DNA of 33,561 nucleotides from MHLP01 sp043736515 (GCA_043736515.1 JAYTCK010000014.1:1-33561), one strand, 5' to 3'. Shown: positions 22,763 through 31,969, counted from the first letter of the stretch. Numbers and translations are program-made. The notes: a model not told the origin generated them from the sequence alone.

Positions 22763-25426
22763 ATGAAAGACTCTGAACGCAAATCAAAGGAGCTGGATAG
22801 TATTATTGTGCGTGGCGCGCGCACGCATAACCTGAAGAATATTACTGTTGAGATGCCTCGCAACAAGATGGTTGTCTTTACTGGACTCTCAGGGTCGGGG
22901 AAGTCTTCTCTTGCTTTTGATACTATCTTTGCGGAAGGCCAGCGTCGCTATGTGGAATCACTTTCAGCATATGCGCGACAATTTTTAAATACGATGCAGA
23001 AACCTGACGTGGATGAGATCGTCGGGCTTTCACCAGCAATTTCTATCGATCAAAAATCACACTCATCGAACCCTCGCTCGACCGTTGCGACAATCACCGA
23101 AATCAACGACTACCTACGTGTGCTTTTTGCGCGCATTGGTATTCCTCATTGTTTAACATGCGGTAAACCGATCAAGAGGCTCACCAACGAAGAAATTATG
23201 AATTTTGTGCTCGAGCGTGTGAATGATATCGGTACTCATGAGCCCAAGGAAACAGTGATGGGTGTCACGTACTCGTCACTGAAAGTGGGAATCTACGCCC
23301 CTGTGGTGCGCGGTAGAAAAGGGGAGTATTACCAGCTCCTTTACGATCTTCTTTCAAAGGGTTACACCAAAGTACGCCTCGATGGCAAATTAAAAAACCT
23401 TCGTGACCGCATCGAGCTCACTAAGACAAAAAAACACGACATTGATATTTTGGTGGATGAGTTTTTTGTTTCAGAATTTCGCGATAATGAAAAAGGCGTT
23501 CGCGAACGACTCGGTGAGGCTGTGGAACGAGCGCTCGATGAAAGTGAGGGACTAGTGCGGCTCATCATTGGAGAACAGGACACACTGATGTCATCGAAGT
23601 TCGCCTGTCCTGATGATGGATTCTCTTACCCCGAAGTTGAACCGCGCCTATTCTCCTTTAATTCACCCGCAGGAGCCTGCTCGGCATGTAATGGACTCGG
23701 CACTAAACACATGTTTGGCGATGAGCCTTGTGAGACATGTCACGGAGCGCGACTCCGACCCGAGGCACTTTTCGTGACGATCGGTGATGCACAGGCACTC
23801 ACTCTTGATAAAAAAGCAAAAAAGAAAGACCCTGATACTTCTCCGAAAGGCAAAAGCATTGTTGATGTGACAAACCTTTCTATACTCGAAGCTGATACAT
23901 ATTTTAAAGCATTGAAGCTGACTCCGACCGAACAGGAAATATCAAATGTCGTCATCAAGGAGATTCAGTCACGCTTACGTTTTATGCTCGATGTGGGTAT
24001 CGGCTACCTCACGCTTGGGAGACGCGCAAACACACTATCGGGAGGTGAGGCGCAGCGCATCAGACTTGCATCGCAGCTTGGTTCGCGACTTGTCGGCGCT
24101 CTCTATGTACTCGATGAGCCAACTATTGGACTACACCAGAAAGACAACGATCGTTTGATCAAGACGTTGCTCGATCTACGAGATATTGGCAATACCATTA
24201 TCGTCGTAGAGCATGACGAAGACACTATTTTTGCTTCTGACTATCTCGTCGACATTGGGCCGGGTGCGGGCGTACACGGCGGACATGTTGTTGTCTCCGG
24301 ATATCTTGATGATTTGATTCTTGATAAAAAACAAAAATCACTCACACTCGATTATTTGCGCGGCGATGAAAAAATTCCTGTTCCGGAAGAACGTCGTGAT
24401 AAAGATAAGGGCAAGATCTCAATACACGGAGGGAAAGCGTTTAACATCACCAACATGACGGTTGATGTTCCGCTTGGAAAATTTGTGGCAATTACCGGTG
24501 TTTCTGGATCCGGAAAATCCACGTTAATGTACGAACTGATCTACAAAAATCTTCAGGCACGCTTTGATCGAAAATATCGTTCTGCACAGGTTTATAACTG
24601 CGCAAAAATCACGGGAACCGAGTATTTGGAGCGAACCATCCTGATTGATCAATCGCCCATTGGTCGCACGCCACGCTCGAATCCTGCAACATATACGGGT
24701 ATCTGGACGTTTGTGCGCGACTTGTTTGCCGAGACAGAAGAAGCACGTTTCCGCGGATGGAAAGCTTCACGATTTTCTTTTAACGTAAAAGGAGGGCGCT
24801 GTGAAGCGTGTGAGGGCAACGGCATGATTGCGGTGGAAATGCACTTTCTGCCAACGGTGTATGTGCTCTGCGAGGTATGCCAAGGCAAGCGTTTTCAGAA
24901 GGAGACGCTCGATGTGAAGTTTAAGAAAAAGAGTATTTACGATATTCTCAAAATGACGGTGGAAGAGGCCTATATCTTTTTCCAAGACATTCCTGCAATT
25001 TCCGATCGCTTGAAGACAATGAGTGATGTGGGGCTCGGTTATCTTGAGCTTGGACAATCCGCGACAACACTTTCAGGCGGAGAGGCGCAGCGCGTAAAGA
25101 TTGCCTCTGAGCTGTATCGCCCACTTATGCAGCGCACAATCTATCTCCTCGATGAGCCCACGATTGGCCTTCACTATGCCGATGTGCGCAAGCTGATTGA
25201 GATATTGCAAAATCTTGTTGATAGAGGAAATTCTGTCTTGCTTATCGAGCATAATCTTGATGTCATAAAATCCGCTGATTATATTATTGATATTGGGCCC
25301 GAAGGGGGACTCGGGGGTGGGCAGCTGGTTGCAAAAGGCACGCCGGAGGAAGTTGCGAATAATCCAAAGTCGCATACCGGAGCCTATCTTAAGAAAATGT
25401 TGGCAAAAGGAAAGCAGGGCCATTAG
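22763..25426 (+). CDS. uvrA: Excinuclease ABC subunit A
   Basis: 887 aa from ATG 22763; the frame reaching back to 22715 would run through the terminator and promoter. Two ABC ATPase halves are present, each with Walker A (GLSGSGKSS at 41-49 and GVSGSGKST in the second half), LSGGEAQR signatures and DEPTIGLH Walker B boxes. The second-half zinc module CEACEGNG...CEVCQGKR is intact. In the first-half module the expected CxxC reads CPDDG (282-286), so one ligand (position 285) is Asp; C306 and C309 are present. It finds bulky DNA lesions in nucleotide excision repair with UvrB and UvrC. Confidence 0.96.
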   Translation: MKDSERKSKELDSIIVRGARTHNLKNITVEMPRNKMVVFTGLSGSGKSSLAFDTIFAEGQRRYVESLSAYARQFLNTMQKPDVDEIVGLSPAISIDQKSHSSNPRSTVATITEINDYLRVLFARIGIPHCLTCGKPIKRLTNEEIMNFVLERVNDIGTHEPKETVMGVTYSSLKVGIYAPVVRGRKGEYYQLLYDLLSKGYTKVRLDGKLKNLRDRIELTKTKKHDIDILVDEFFVSEFRDNEKGVRERLGEAVERALDESEGLVRLIIGEQDTLMSSKFACPDDGFSYPEVEPRLFSFNSPAGACSACNGLGTKHMFGDEPCETCHGARLRPEALFVTIGDAQALTLDKKAKKKDPDTSPKGKSIVDVTNLSILEADTYFKALKLTPTEQEISNVVIKEIQSRLRFMLDVGIGYLTLGRRANTLSGGEAQRIRLASQLGSRLVGALYVLDEPTIGLHQKDNDRLIKTLLDLRDIGNTIIVVEHDEDTIFASDYLVDIGPGAGVHGGHVVVSGYLDDLILDKKQKSLTLDYLRGDEKIPVPEERRDKDKGKISIHGGKAFNITNMTVDVPLGKFVAITGVSGSGKSTLMYELIYKNLQARFDRKYRSAQVYNCAKITGTEYLERTILIDQSPIGRTPRSNPATYTGIWTFVRDLFAETEEARFRGWKASRFSFNVKGGRCEACEGNGMIAVEMHFLPTVYVLCEVCQGKRFQKETLDVKFKKKSIYDILKMTVEEAYIFFQDIPAISDRLKTMSDVGLGYLELGQSATTLSGGEAQRVKIASELYRPLMQRTIYLLDEPTIGLHYADVRKLIEILQNLVDRGNSVLLIEHNLDVIKSADYIIDIGPEGGLGGGQLVAKGTPEEVANNPKSHTGAYLKKMLAKGKQGH

Positions 25427-25455
25427 GCCCCGCTTGGTCACTCCGCTAAAGGAGT

Positions 25456-25782
25456 CTATCTGAGTCGGAGTTCGCTTAATCCGGCCAATCTCACGATGTC
25501 CGGAAAATCGGTAACGTAATCCGTAACGCTGAGATAGTCAGTGCGTATTGCATAAAAGGACTCCGCGGCATTTACGAGGTAATCCCTTGTCCGAATAGAG
25601 CAGTCATGCTCAGGCATCGTGGCGTAGCGCTCAAGAATCATGTTGTTGAGCATCCTGATGGTTTGAGTGCGATAGCCCGGGGGTCCGATTACCCCACTCT
25701 CTACATGCGCTGAAAGATCTGCTTGTATGCGTCTTTTTAGTTTGTCACTCAATACCAGGAGGGGAGGGAGGTCTTGGGGCAA
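25456..25782 (-). CDS. Hypothetical protein divergent from uvrC
   Basis: 108 aa from TTG 25782, with TGGAG 7 nt upstream. It is a soluble, mostly helical-looking sequence with no motif I recognise. It is accepted as real because a strong extended-10 promoter (25831-25858) and a ribosome binding site precede it. It converges with uvrA; a small hairpin ACTCC/GGAGT lies between the stops. Confidence 0.55.
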   Translation of the reverse strand: MPQDLPPLLVLSDKLKRRIQADLSAHVESGVIGPPGYRTQTIRMLNNMILERYATMPEHDCSIRTRDYLVNAAESFYAIRTDYLSVTDYVTDFPDIVRLAGLSELRLR

Positions 25783-25830
25783 TTTAGTTCTCCAGTAATA
25801 GGGTAGAAGAAAAACTTGAAATCCAAAAAC

Positions 25831-25858
25831 ATCGTATCATTTCCATCGAGTTTGTCAA
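25831..25858 (-). promoter_or_regulatory. Promoter of the 108-aa gene, overlapping that of uvrC
   Basis: TTGACA (25853-25858), 16 nt, TACGAT (25831-25836) with TG one base upstream of the -10. Its -35 shares bases with the uvrC -35. Confidence 0.65.
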
Positions 25859-25880
25859 GTACGTACGAATCAGATAGGAT
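25852..25880 (+). promoter_or_regulatory. Promoter of uvrC (leaderless), overlapping the divergent one
   Basis: TTGTCA (25852-25857), 17 nt, TAGGAT (25875-25880), ending 6 nt before the uvrC ATG. Confidence 0.6.
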
Positions 25881-25886
25881 AACAAC

Positions 25887-27134
25887 ATGACGCTTGATGA
25901 ATTTAAAAAAATAAAGCTGCCTGATGAACCTGGCGTATATCGTTTTCTTGATGAAGCAGGGAAGCTTATGTATGTTGGCAAAGCAACATCGCTCCGCGAT
26001 CGCGTGCGAAGCTATTTCGCAAACGATCTTATGCATACGCGCGGAAAGCATATTGTTGACATGATCACGCTTGCAAAAAATGTCACGCACACAACTACTG
26101 ATTCAGTGCTCGAAGCCCTCATACTTGAGGCCAGCGTCATTAAGGAGCATCAGCCATATTACAACACCAAGGAAAAGGACGGAAAAAGTTTTAATTATGT
26201 TGTGATTACCAGCGAAACATACCCTCGGATATTTACTATTCGTGAGCGCACCATGCGCACAGGAAAACAGGCTGCAGAAGATTCAGGTTATAAATATATA
26301 TTTGGACCCTTTCCTCAGGGCGCCAATTTAAACGAGGCATTAAAGCTCATTCGTCGCATATTTCCGTTTCGTGATAAATGTGAACCCAATTCCGGTATAC
26401 CCTGCTTTAACCGACAAATTGCCCTATGCCCAGGGGTGTGTACTGGGGAAATCTCTCAAAAAGAGTATGCGGAGCGCATTCGGCATATTAAATTATTTTT
26501 TGAAGGTAAAAAAGCGCAGGTGCTAAAAGGAATGGAAAAGCTGATGCGCGCCCATGCAAAACTGCAAGAGTTTGAGATCGCAAATGAATACAAAAAAAGT
26601 ATGTTCGCGCTTCAGCATATAAAAGATGTTTCACTCATAAAGGAAGAGATCCGTGAGGCGTCGCATCGCTCTGCGCGAATTCGGGCAAAGCCATATCGTA
26701 TTGAAGCCTATGACATCGCACATATCTCTGGAAAGTATACGGTCGGTGCTATGGTCGTACTTGAGGACGGTGTACCCAATAAATCACAGTATCGAAAATT
26801 TAAGATCCGTATTGAACATGAAAAATCCGATGATACGCTCCATCTCGAAGAGGTACTGCGTCGACGTTTTGGTCACATGGAATGGCTAAAGCCTGACCTC
26901 ATTGTCATCGACGGAGGTGTCGCACAAAAGCGACGGGCCGAACGTGTGTGCAAGGAACTTGGCATCGCTTGTGCCATTGTAAGTGTGGTAAAAGACAATC
27001 GTCATAAAGCAAGAATGATCATGGGAAATACAGAGATCGCTTCCTCATATAAACGTGGCATACTCATTGCGAATATGGAGGCACATCGGTTTGCTGTTGT
27101 GTATCATCGTTTACTCCGTGAACGGCTCAAGTAG
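25887..27134 (+). CDS. uvrC: Excinuclease ABC subunit C, short form
   Basis: 415 aa; typical UvrC is about 600. The N-terminal GIY-YIG nuclease (EPGVYRF at 14-20, YVGKATSLRDRV at 30-41) makes the 3' incision. Four Cys near 167-187 resemble the Fe-S/zinc cluster region (RDKCEPNSGIPC...LCPGVC). A UvrB-binding stretch lies around 200-235. The RNase H-like nuclease for the 5' incision has YDIAHISG, VIDGGVAQ and EAHRFAVVYHR. The C-terminal double helix-hairpin-helix domain is absent. It converges with cysS, one base between the stops. Confidence 0.93.
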   Translation: MTLDEFKKIKLPDEPGVYRFLDEAGKLMYVGKATSLRDRVRSYFANDLMHTRGKHIVDMITLAKNVTHTTTDSVLEALILEASVIKEHQPYYNTKEKDGKSFNYVVITSETYPRIFTIRERTMRTGKQAAEDSGYKYIFGPFPQGANLNEALKLIRRIFPFRDKCEPNSGIPCFNRQIALCPGVCTGEISQKEYAERIRHIKLFFEGKKAQVLKGMEKLMRAHAKLQEFEIANEYKKSMFALQHIKDVSLIKEEIREASHRSARIRAKPYRIEAYDIAHISGKYTVGAMVVLEDGVPNKSQYRKFKIRIEHEKSDDTLHLEEVLRRRFGHMEWLKPDLIVIDGGVAQKRRAERVCKELGIACAIVSVVKDNRHKARMIMGNTEIASSYKRGILIANMEAHRFAVVYHRLLRERLK

Positions 27135-27135
27135 A

Positions 27136-28536
27136 CTATAAAGGCTTTATGCGCTGGCCCATGGGTGTGTCTTTTGCCTCAAAACCCAGAGCAAGAAGTG
27201 CATCGCGGAGTCGGTCGGATTCTGCGTAATTTTTTTCATCGCGTGCACGCTGTCTCGCGTTTGCTAGATCGGAGATATTGCTGGGCAGGACTTCCTCTCC
27301 CGCGTGTGATGCGACCAGCACTTCGAGTCCGAGACCGAGGACTTCGTTAAATTTTAGAAGGGTAGCATATTTGTCTTCCTCATTGTGCAGAGTGTCCTTA
27401 GTCAATTTCCACGTAAGCGCAACTGCATTTGCAGTATTGAGGTCGTCGTTCATCTCCGACATAAATTCCTCCACGTATTTCTCGATCGGCATGCCGCCAT
27501 CTTTTTTGTGATCAATAACGTAATTGGTGAGTCTGTTGTAGGCGGATTGTGCTCCTGCGAGAGCCTCCCACGTGAAGTTTACCTGCGTACGATAATGCGC
27601 AGTAAGTAGCCAGTATCTGTAGGCGAGTGGGGGAATGCCACGCTCGTGCAGGTCGCCGAGGAGATAGGTATTGCCAAAAGATTTTGACATCTTGGTGTTG
27701 TCCACCATCATGTGCGCATTGTGCATCCAGAAACGCGCAAGTGGTTTATTGTTTAGTGATTCACTCTGAGCAATCTCGTTTGTATGGTGAACAGGGATAT
27801 GATCGACTCCACCAGTATGGATATCTATAGTCTCCCCAAGCTCAGTAAGAATAATTGCCGAACATTCGATATGCCAACCAGGAAAACCCTTTTGTGGGAG
27901 GGAGAGCGGTGAGTCCCACTCTTGTTCACGTTGCGCTCCATCTTTGGGAGAGAATTTCCACAATGCAAAATCGGTTACATGCTTTTTTTCTCCGATTGCA
28001 ACGCGTTGTCCTGCCTGCATGCCTTCTCTATCTAACTTTGCAAAATCGGCGTAGCGAGGAAATTTGCTCGTATCAAAGTAAATACCATCAGCGGTGACAT
28101 AGGTATATCCTTGTAGCGAAAGCTTTTCAATAAACGATCTCTGCTCAGCAATATATGTAGTTGCTCGAGGATACTGTTCTGCTTTTTTGATGTGCAGTGC
28201 GTCGAGATCTTTGTAAAATGCATCTGAGAATTGCGCGATGATTTCCTCAACACCCTTGCCTTCGCGTGCTGCACCAACCACCATCTTGTCCTCACCTTCG
28301 TCACTGTCAGATACCAGATGTCCGACATCGGTAATGTTAATGATTTGCCTCACCTTAAGACCACCGGCTTCGATGGTGCGACGAAGAGTGTCGGCAAATA
28401 CGTAGCTCCGCACATTGCCAATATGCTGGTAGTTGTACACGGTTGGGCCGCAATTATACATTGTCACCACTTCGGGAGAAAGTGGTGTAAAATCTTCTAT
28501 GATACGTGACGCTGTGTTGTAGAGCCGTAATCCCAT
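27136..28536 (-). CDS. cysS: Cysteinyl-tRNA synthetase
   Basis: 466 aa class I synthetase. YNCGPTVYNYQHIGN (27-41) contains the first zinc Cys and the HIGH-type motif. WHIECSAI and GGVDHIPVHHTNE supply the other zinc ligands, and MSKSFGN is the KMSKS loop. It begins directly after the corA stop on the same strand, so the two share a transcript. tRNA-Cys(GCA), its substrate, lies at 32545-32619. Confidence 0.97.
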   Translation of the reverse strand: MGLRLYNTASRIIEDFTPLSPEVVTMYNCGPTVYNYQHIGNVRSYVFADTLRRTIEAGGLKVRQIINITDVGHLVSDSDEGEDKMVVGAAREGKGVEEIIAQFSDAFYKDLDALHIKKAEQYPRATTYIAEQRSFIEKLSLQGYTYVTADGIYFDTSKFPRYADFAKLDREGMQAGQRVAIGEKKHVTDFALWKFSPKDGAQREQEWDSPLSLPQKGFPGWHIECSAIILTELGETIDIHTGGVDHIPVHHTNEIAQSESLNNKPLARFWMHNAHMMVDNTKMSKSFGNTYLLGDLHERGIPPLAYRYWLLTAHYRTQVNFTWEALAGAQSAYNRLTNYVIDHKKDGGMPIEKYVEEFMSEMNDDLNTANAVALTWKLTKDTLHNEEDKYATLLKFNEVLGLGLEVLVASHAGEEVLPSNISDLANARQRARDEKNYAESDRLRDALLALGFEAKDTPMGQRIKPL

Positions 28537-28537
28537 A

Positions 28538-29452
28538 TCAATTTATCCAACGCTTGTGCTTAAAATACATGAAAGTGGAGAGGGCAATAATAAGCATAAC
28601 CCCAATCACTATATAAAAATCATACGCATGGCCAATTAAAGGTGTGCTTTGGGTGTTCATCCCAAATATTCCCCCGATGAGCGTAGCTGGTAACACAAGG
28701 AATGTTGTTGCGGTTAATAGTTTCATAATCTCATTTGTTTTTGTTGAAAGGAGGGAATCGTTTGTCGAACGCAAGTCAACAAGTATTTCTTTTTGATCCT
28801 GGAGCATTTCCTCAACTTTAAGATACTCACCCATGATGTTTTCCGTGTAATGGACAAACTCCTTCCCAAAAAAAGCTTCGCAGGCATTGCCAAGTGATTG
28901 GAGTACGCCGCGATGCATACGGAGGGAGCGGTGAAAACCCAGAATATCACGATGGATAACCGAGAGACGCTCCACCATCTCCCGTTCCTCGCCTTTGAAT
29001 ATATGCTCTTCGGTATCTTTGAGCGATTCACCAATCATGGTGAGTTCGTGGCCAAGCGATCCGTAGATCTTGCGCATCATGTAAAAGAAAAGGAATCCTG
29101 CATGGTCGCCAATATCGCTACGATCCAGTATTGAATTGACTTCAAACACTTTTGAGAACTTATGAAGCGGATCAAGGAGCTCGTAACGCACGGTGATAAG
29201 GAATTTTTTGCCTATTATAAAGTCTACTTCCTGGCTTGGGCTCGTGTGGGTATGACGAATAGCAGGGAAGTGGAGAATGAGATAAACGAAATTTTCATGA
29301 AGGTCGATCTTGGGGCGCAGTGATGGCGCAAGTAGCTCGTCGGCAACAATAGGATGGATCTCAAACTCATCCATAATACTCCGTACCTCGTCGTGTGTGG
29401 GGCGCTCCAAATCAATCCACGTGAGATCATGATATTTATAGCGTGCAATCAT
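28538..29452 (-). CDS. corA: CorA-type magnesium/divalent-cation channel
   Basis: 304 aa from ATG 29452. The longer frame to 29608 would cross its own promoter and overlap the divergent ctpA, so it is rejected. A long soluble alpha/beta and helical N-domain precedes two C-terminal membrane helices; the first ends in FGMNTQ, containing the GMN signature of the selectivity loop, and the protein ends with basic KHKRW at the inner face. CorA works as a pentamer for Mg2+ uptake. The promoter is an extended -10 only. Confidence 0.9.
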   Translation of the reverse strand: MIARYKYHDLTWIDLERPTHDEVRSIMDEFEIHPIVADELLAPSLRPKIDLHENFVYLILHFPAIRHTHTSPSQEVDFIIGKKFLITVRYELLDPLHKFSKVFEVNSILDRSDIGDHAGFLFFYMMRKIYGSLGHELTMIGESLKDTEEHIFKGEEREMVERLSVIHRDILGFHRSLRMHRGVLQSLGNACEAFFGKEFVHYTENIMGEYLKVEEMLQDQKEILVDLRSTNDSLLSTKTNEIMKLLTATTFLVLPATLIGGIFGMNTQSTPLIGHAYDFYIVIGVMLIIALSTFMYFKHKRWIN

Positions 29453-29461
29453 ATACCAAAT

Positions 29462-29470
29462 AGTATACCA
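29462..29470 (-). promoter_or_regulatory. Extended -10 of corA (leaderless)
   Basis: TGgTATACT on the minus strand ends 9 nt before the ATG; no clear -35. Confidence 0.5.
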
Positions 29471-29475
29471 GATAC

Positions 29476-29505
29476 TTGATACTTCCTCCTCTCTCATGGG
29501 ATAAT
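29476..29505 (+). promoter_or_regulatory. Promoter of ctpA (leaderless)
   Basis: TTGATA (29476-29481), 18 nt, TGgGATAAT (-10 at 29500-29505), ending 7 nt before the ATG. Confidence 0.6.
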
Positions 29506-29512
29506 AGAGCGC

Positions 29513-30880
29513 ATGCGATTCTCCCGGAAAACAGCAACACAGGTGACACTTGGGCTCATGCTCGGTGTGCTCATTTTTGGCATAGGAATTAGTGTCGGCT
29601 ACCATCACCGTCCGGAAACCTCGAAAGTTACCGGGCTTTTGAACTACAGCATACCCTCCACATCTGCACAGAATTCGGATAGAGAAATTACGATATGTGT
29701 CTCAGCTGAGGGTACTGAGGCACCATGCCTTGTAAACACGAGTACAGCCCCAGCTGAAGAGGCGGTAAACTTCAATGAGTTTTGGAGGGCATGGAATATC
29801 ATCAATGAAAAGTATGTCCCCACAAAACATGCTGCGGTTTCAAACCAGGAAAAAGTATGGGGGGCAATATCAGGCCTCGCAGATTCATTGGGTGATCCGT
29901 ACACCTACTTCATGCCCCCGCAGGAAAAATCAATTTTTGAACAAGACGTGCAGGGAAGTTTCGGCGGCGTAGGTATGCAGATCGGCGCACGGGATGGTTT
30001 GCTTATGGTTATCGCACCTCTCAAAGGTTCTCCTGCGGAGCGAGCGGGGATTGAGAAGGGAGATGCAATTCTCAAGATAGACAACGCGACCACCTCGCTT
30101 ATGACAGTTGATAGAGCACTTTTCCTTATACGCGGTGAGGTGGGTAAAAGTGTACGATTAACACTATATCGCCCGAGTGATCCAACAAAAAAAGAACCAT
30201 TTGAGGTTAGTGTGGTACGCGAGGTTATACAGGTGCCAACCATCGATACAGAAAAGCGCGGTGATGTGTTTATCATTCGCCTCTACGGCTTTCCTGCTAC
30301 TGGGGCTGAGCTTTTCCGCCAGGCATTGCGTGAATTTATCCAGTCCGGCGCCAATAAGCTTGTGCTCGATCTTCGGGGTAATCCCGGCGGTTATCTTGAA
30401 GTAGCTGTCGACATGGCAAGCTGGTTCCTTCCACAAGGTAAAATTGTTGTGAGTGAAGCCGAGAAGGCAGGTGGCGGCAAGGTCTACCGCAGTAAGGGAT
30501 ACAATGTATTTGCAGATAAACTTCGATTTGTTATTCTTGTCGACGGGGGATCGGCCTCTGCGGCAGAGATCCTTGCGGCTGCACTCGCTCAACACGGCAT
30601 AGCAACCCTAGTTGGAACAAAGACTTTTGGTAAGGGCTCAGTGCAGGAGCTTGTACCGGTTGGCGAAAATACGGCAATTAAGATTACTGTTGCGCGATGG
30701 ATTACTCCAGATGGCACAAATCTCTCCGAAGGCGGCATTGACCCTCAGGTGAAGGTTGAGATCACAAAAGAAGAAGTCGATAAGGGTGAGGATCCGCAAC
30801 TTGATAGGGCAATTGAAATACTTCGTGCAGGGAAGTTTCCACCAGAGGCGACAGCGACCACAACTGCAATCAAAAAATAA
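29513..30880 (+). CDS. ctpA: Carboxy-terminal processing peptidase (S41A, CtpA type)
   Basis: 455 aa with the standard layout: membrane anchor (about 10-30), N-domain ending GDPYTYFMPP (127-136), PDZ domain (about 145-237, GSPAERAGIEKGDAI at 172-186), then the peptidase with LDLRGNPGG (285-293), Ser349 and Lys374 (25 apart, GKG intact). It is anchored with the catalytic part outside. It differs clearly from the tandem S41 pair at 3308-6320, which have Cys modules and cleavable signal peptides. An IS element starts 8 nt past its stop codon. Confidence 0.94.
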   Translation: MRFSRKTATQVTLGLMLGVLIFGIGISVGYHHRPETSKVTGLLNYSIPSTSAQNSDREITICVSAEGTEAPCLVNTSTAPAEEAVNFNEFWRAWNIINEKYVPTKHAAVSNQEKVWGAISGLADSLGDPYTYFMPPQEKSIFEQDVQGSFGGVGMQIGARDGLLMVIAPLKGSPAERAGIEKGDAILKIDNATTSLMTVDRALFLIRGEVGKSVRLTLYRPSDPTKKEPFEVSVVREVIQVPTIDTEKRGDVFIIRLYGFPATGAELFRQALREFIQSGANKLVLDLRGNPGGYLEVAVDMASWFLPQGKIVVSEAEKAGGGKVYRSKGYNVFADKLRFVILVDGGSASAAEILAAALAQHGIATLVGTKTFGKGSVQELVPVGENTAIKITVARWITPDGTNLSEGGIDPQVKVEITKEEVDKGEDPQLDRAIEILRAGKFPPEATATTTAIKK

Positions 30881-30887
30881 AAAAAAG

Positions 30888-31969
30888 GGCATAAGGTACA
30901 TAAATCGAGTCTTTTTTAGGATAGCTTTTTTCTCTTCGGAGCGATCGTCGAAGCGAGGAAAATCGCACACAATACCTTGGGCAGTAATGCATCAGAGATT
31001 CCACGATGCACACGGACAATATCACGGATGTGACCGAAATGACCCTCAAGTGAATTTGAGGTTTGAGGAAGTTGCCGCACTGTTTCATGGGTAAACAGAA
31101 ATGGCTCAAACTGTTTGAGCGATAGGACTGCAGAACGGAGCTCCTGATGCGTCCACGATGATGTTCCACTTTCCGGGTGATATGTTCGTTCATTGAGGAA
31201 ATCACGATATCGTTCGATGTATTGCACGAAGCGAGGACGCCAGAACACCGAGGGAGTGTCGCGGAGTGTATGCACGAGTGCCAAGAGGACCTTGCCTGCT
31301 TCTGTTTGCGGGTTGCGCGTGATCTTGCGAATGATAATACGCTCCATGTGCACCAAACACATTTGAAATGGAATATCCGTAAATACCTTGCGGATCATGG
31401 CTAATCCGTCACCTGTGACTCCGAGGAGTGTGTAGCCGAGTGCTTCAAGTTCAATGCGTCCTTGATTATATAAGTGCGTACTCTCGACCGGACCAAAACC
31501 CCACCACAGGTTTTCTTTTTTTATTGGGTCACGAAACACGACCGCACACCACGGTGTGACGTGTTTCTTTTTTCTAAAATAAAGAGCATCGACAACCACG
31601 AAGAGTGCTCGCGGTGCATGTTCCTTTGTGGGGACAATGTGATTAATTAAAATATTATGAAGAGTACGCTTGTCTAGTTCATGGTCTTCCTTCAGCTCTC
31701 GGAGTACTTGTTTTATAAATACGTAGTCGTGCCACACCGACTCTCCCATCGGTGTCTCTTTTTTCCTTTTATTCCGAAATCGTTTTGTGCATGAGGTACA
31801 CTGGTATGTTTGTACTCCACTGAGAATGCCTCTTTTGATGACCTGATAACTATCGCAATATGGGCATATTTTGCCGTTTTTTAACCATGGTGGCTTATTT
31901 CTAACAGTTCTGTGGCTTAACCACAAGGCAGAAGGGTTAAATTAAGACTCGATTTATGTACCTTATGCC
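30888..31969. mobile_element. IS256-type insertion sequence (Zn-ribbon variant)
   Basis: 1082 bp bounded by perfect 26-bp terminal inverted repeats, 30888-30913 and 31944-31969, each starting GGCATAAGGTACATAAATCG when read inwards. It contains a single transposase gene. The 8-9 bp flanks (AAAAAAAG on the left, GCAGATGG on the right) do not match, so no target duplication is visible. Confidence 0.88.
30916..31926 (-). CDS. IS256-like DDE transposase with N-terminal zinc ribbon
   Basis: 336 aa from TTG 31926; an in-frame TAA 5 codons upstream limits the choice. The N-terminus has a zinc ribbon C21-x2-C24...C43-x2-C46. The RNase H-fold catalytic residues are D113 (VVVDALYF), D173 (VTGDGLAM) and E294 (NSLEGHFGHI), with the C190-x2-H193 motif (CLVHME) between D and E found in IS256/MULE transposases. 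The gene is intact, so the element may still be active. No ribosome binding site is evident. Confidence 0.85.
   Translation of the reverse strand: MWLSHRTVRNKPPWLKNGKICPYCDSYQVIKRGILSGVQTYQCTSCTKRFRNKRKKETPMGESVWHDYVFIKQVLRELKEDHELDKRTLHNILINHIVPTKEHAPRALFVVVDALYFRKKKHVTPWCAVVFRDPIKKENLWWGFGPVESTHLYNQGRIELEALGYTLLGVTGDGLAMIRKVFTDIPFQMCLVHMERIIIRKITRNPQTEAGKVLLALVHTLRDTPSVFWRPRFVQYIERYRDFLNERTYHPESGTSSWTHQELRSAVLSLKQFEPFLFTHETVRQLPQTSNSLEGHFGHIRDIVRVHRGISDALLPKVLCAIFLASTIAPKRKKLS

Noticed and set aside
29453..29608. N-terminal extension of CorA (52 residues)
   Set aside because: It crosses an extended -10 promoter and overlaps the start of divergent ctpA; the shorter protein has normal family length.
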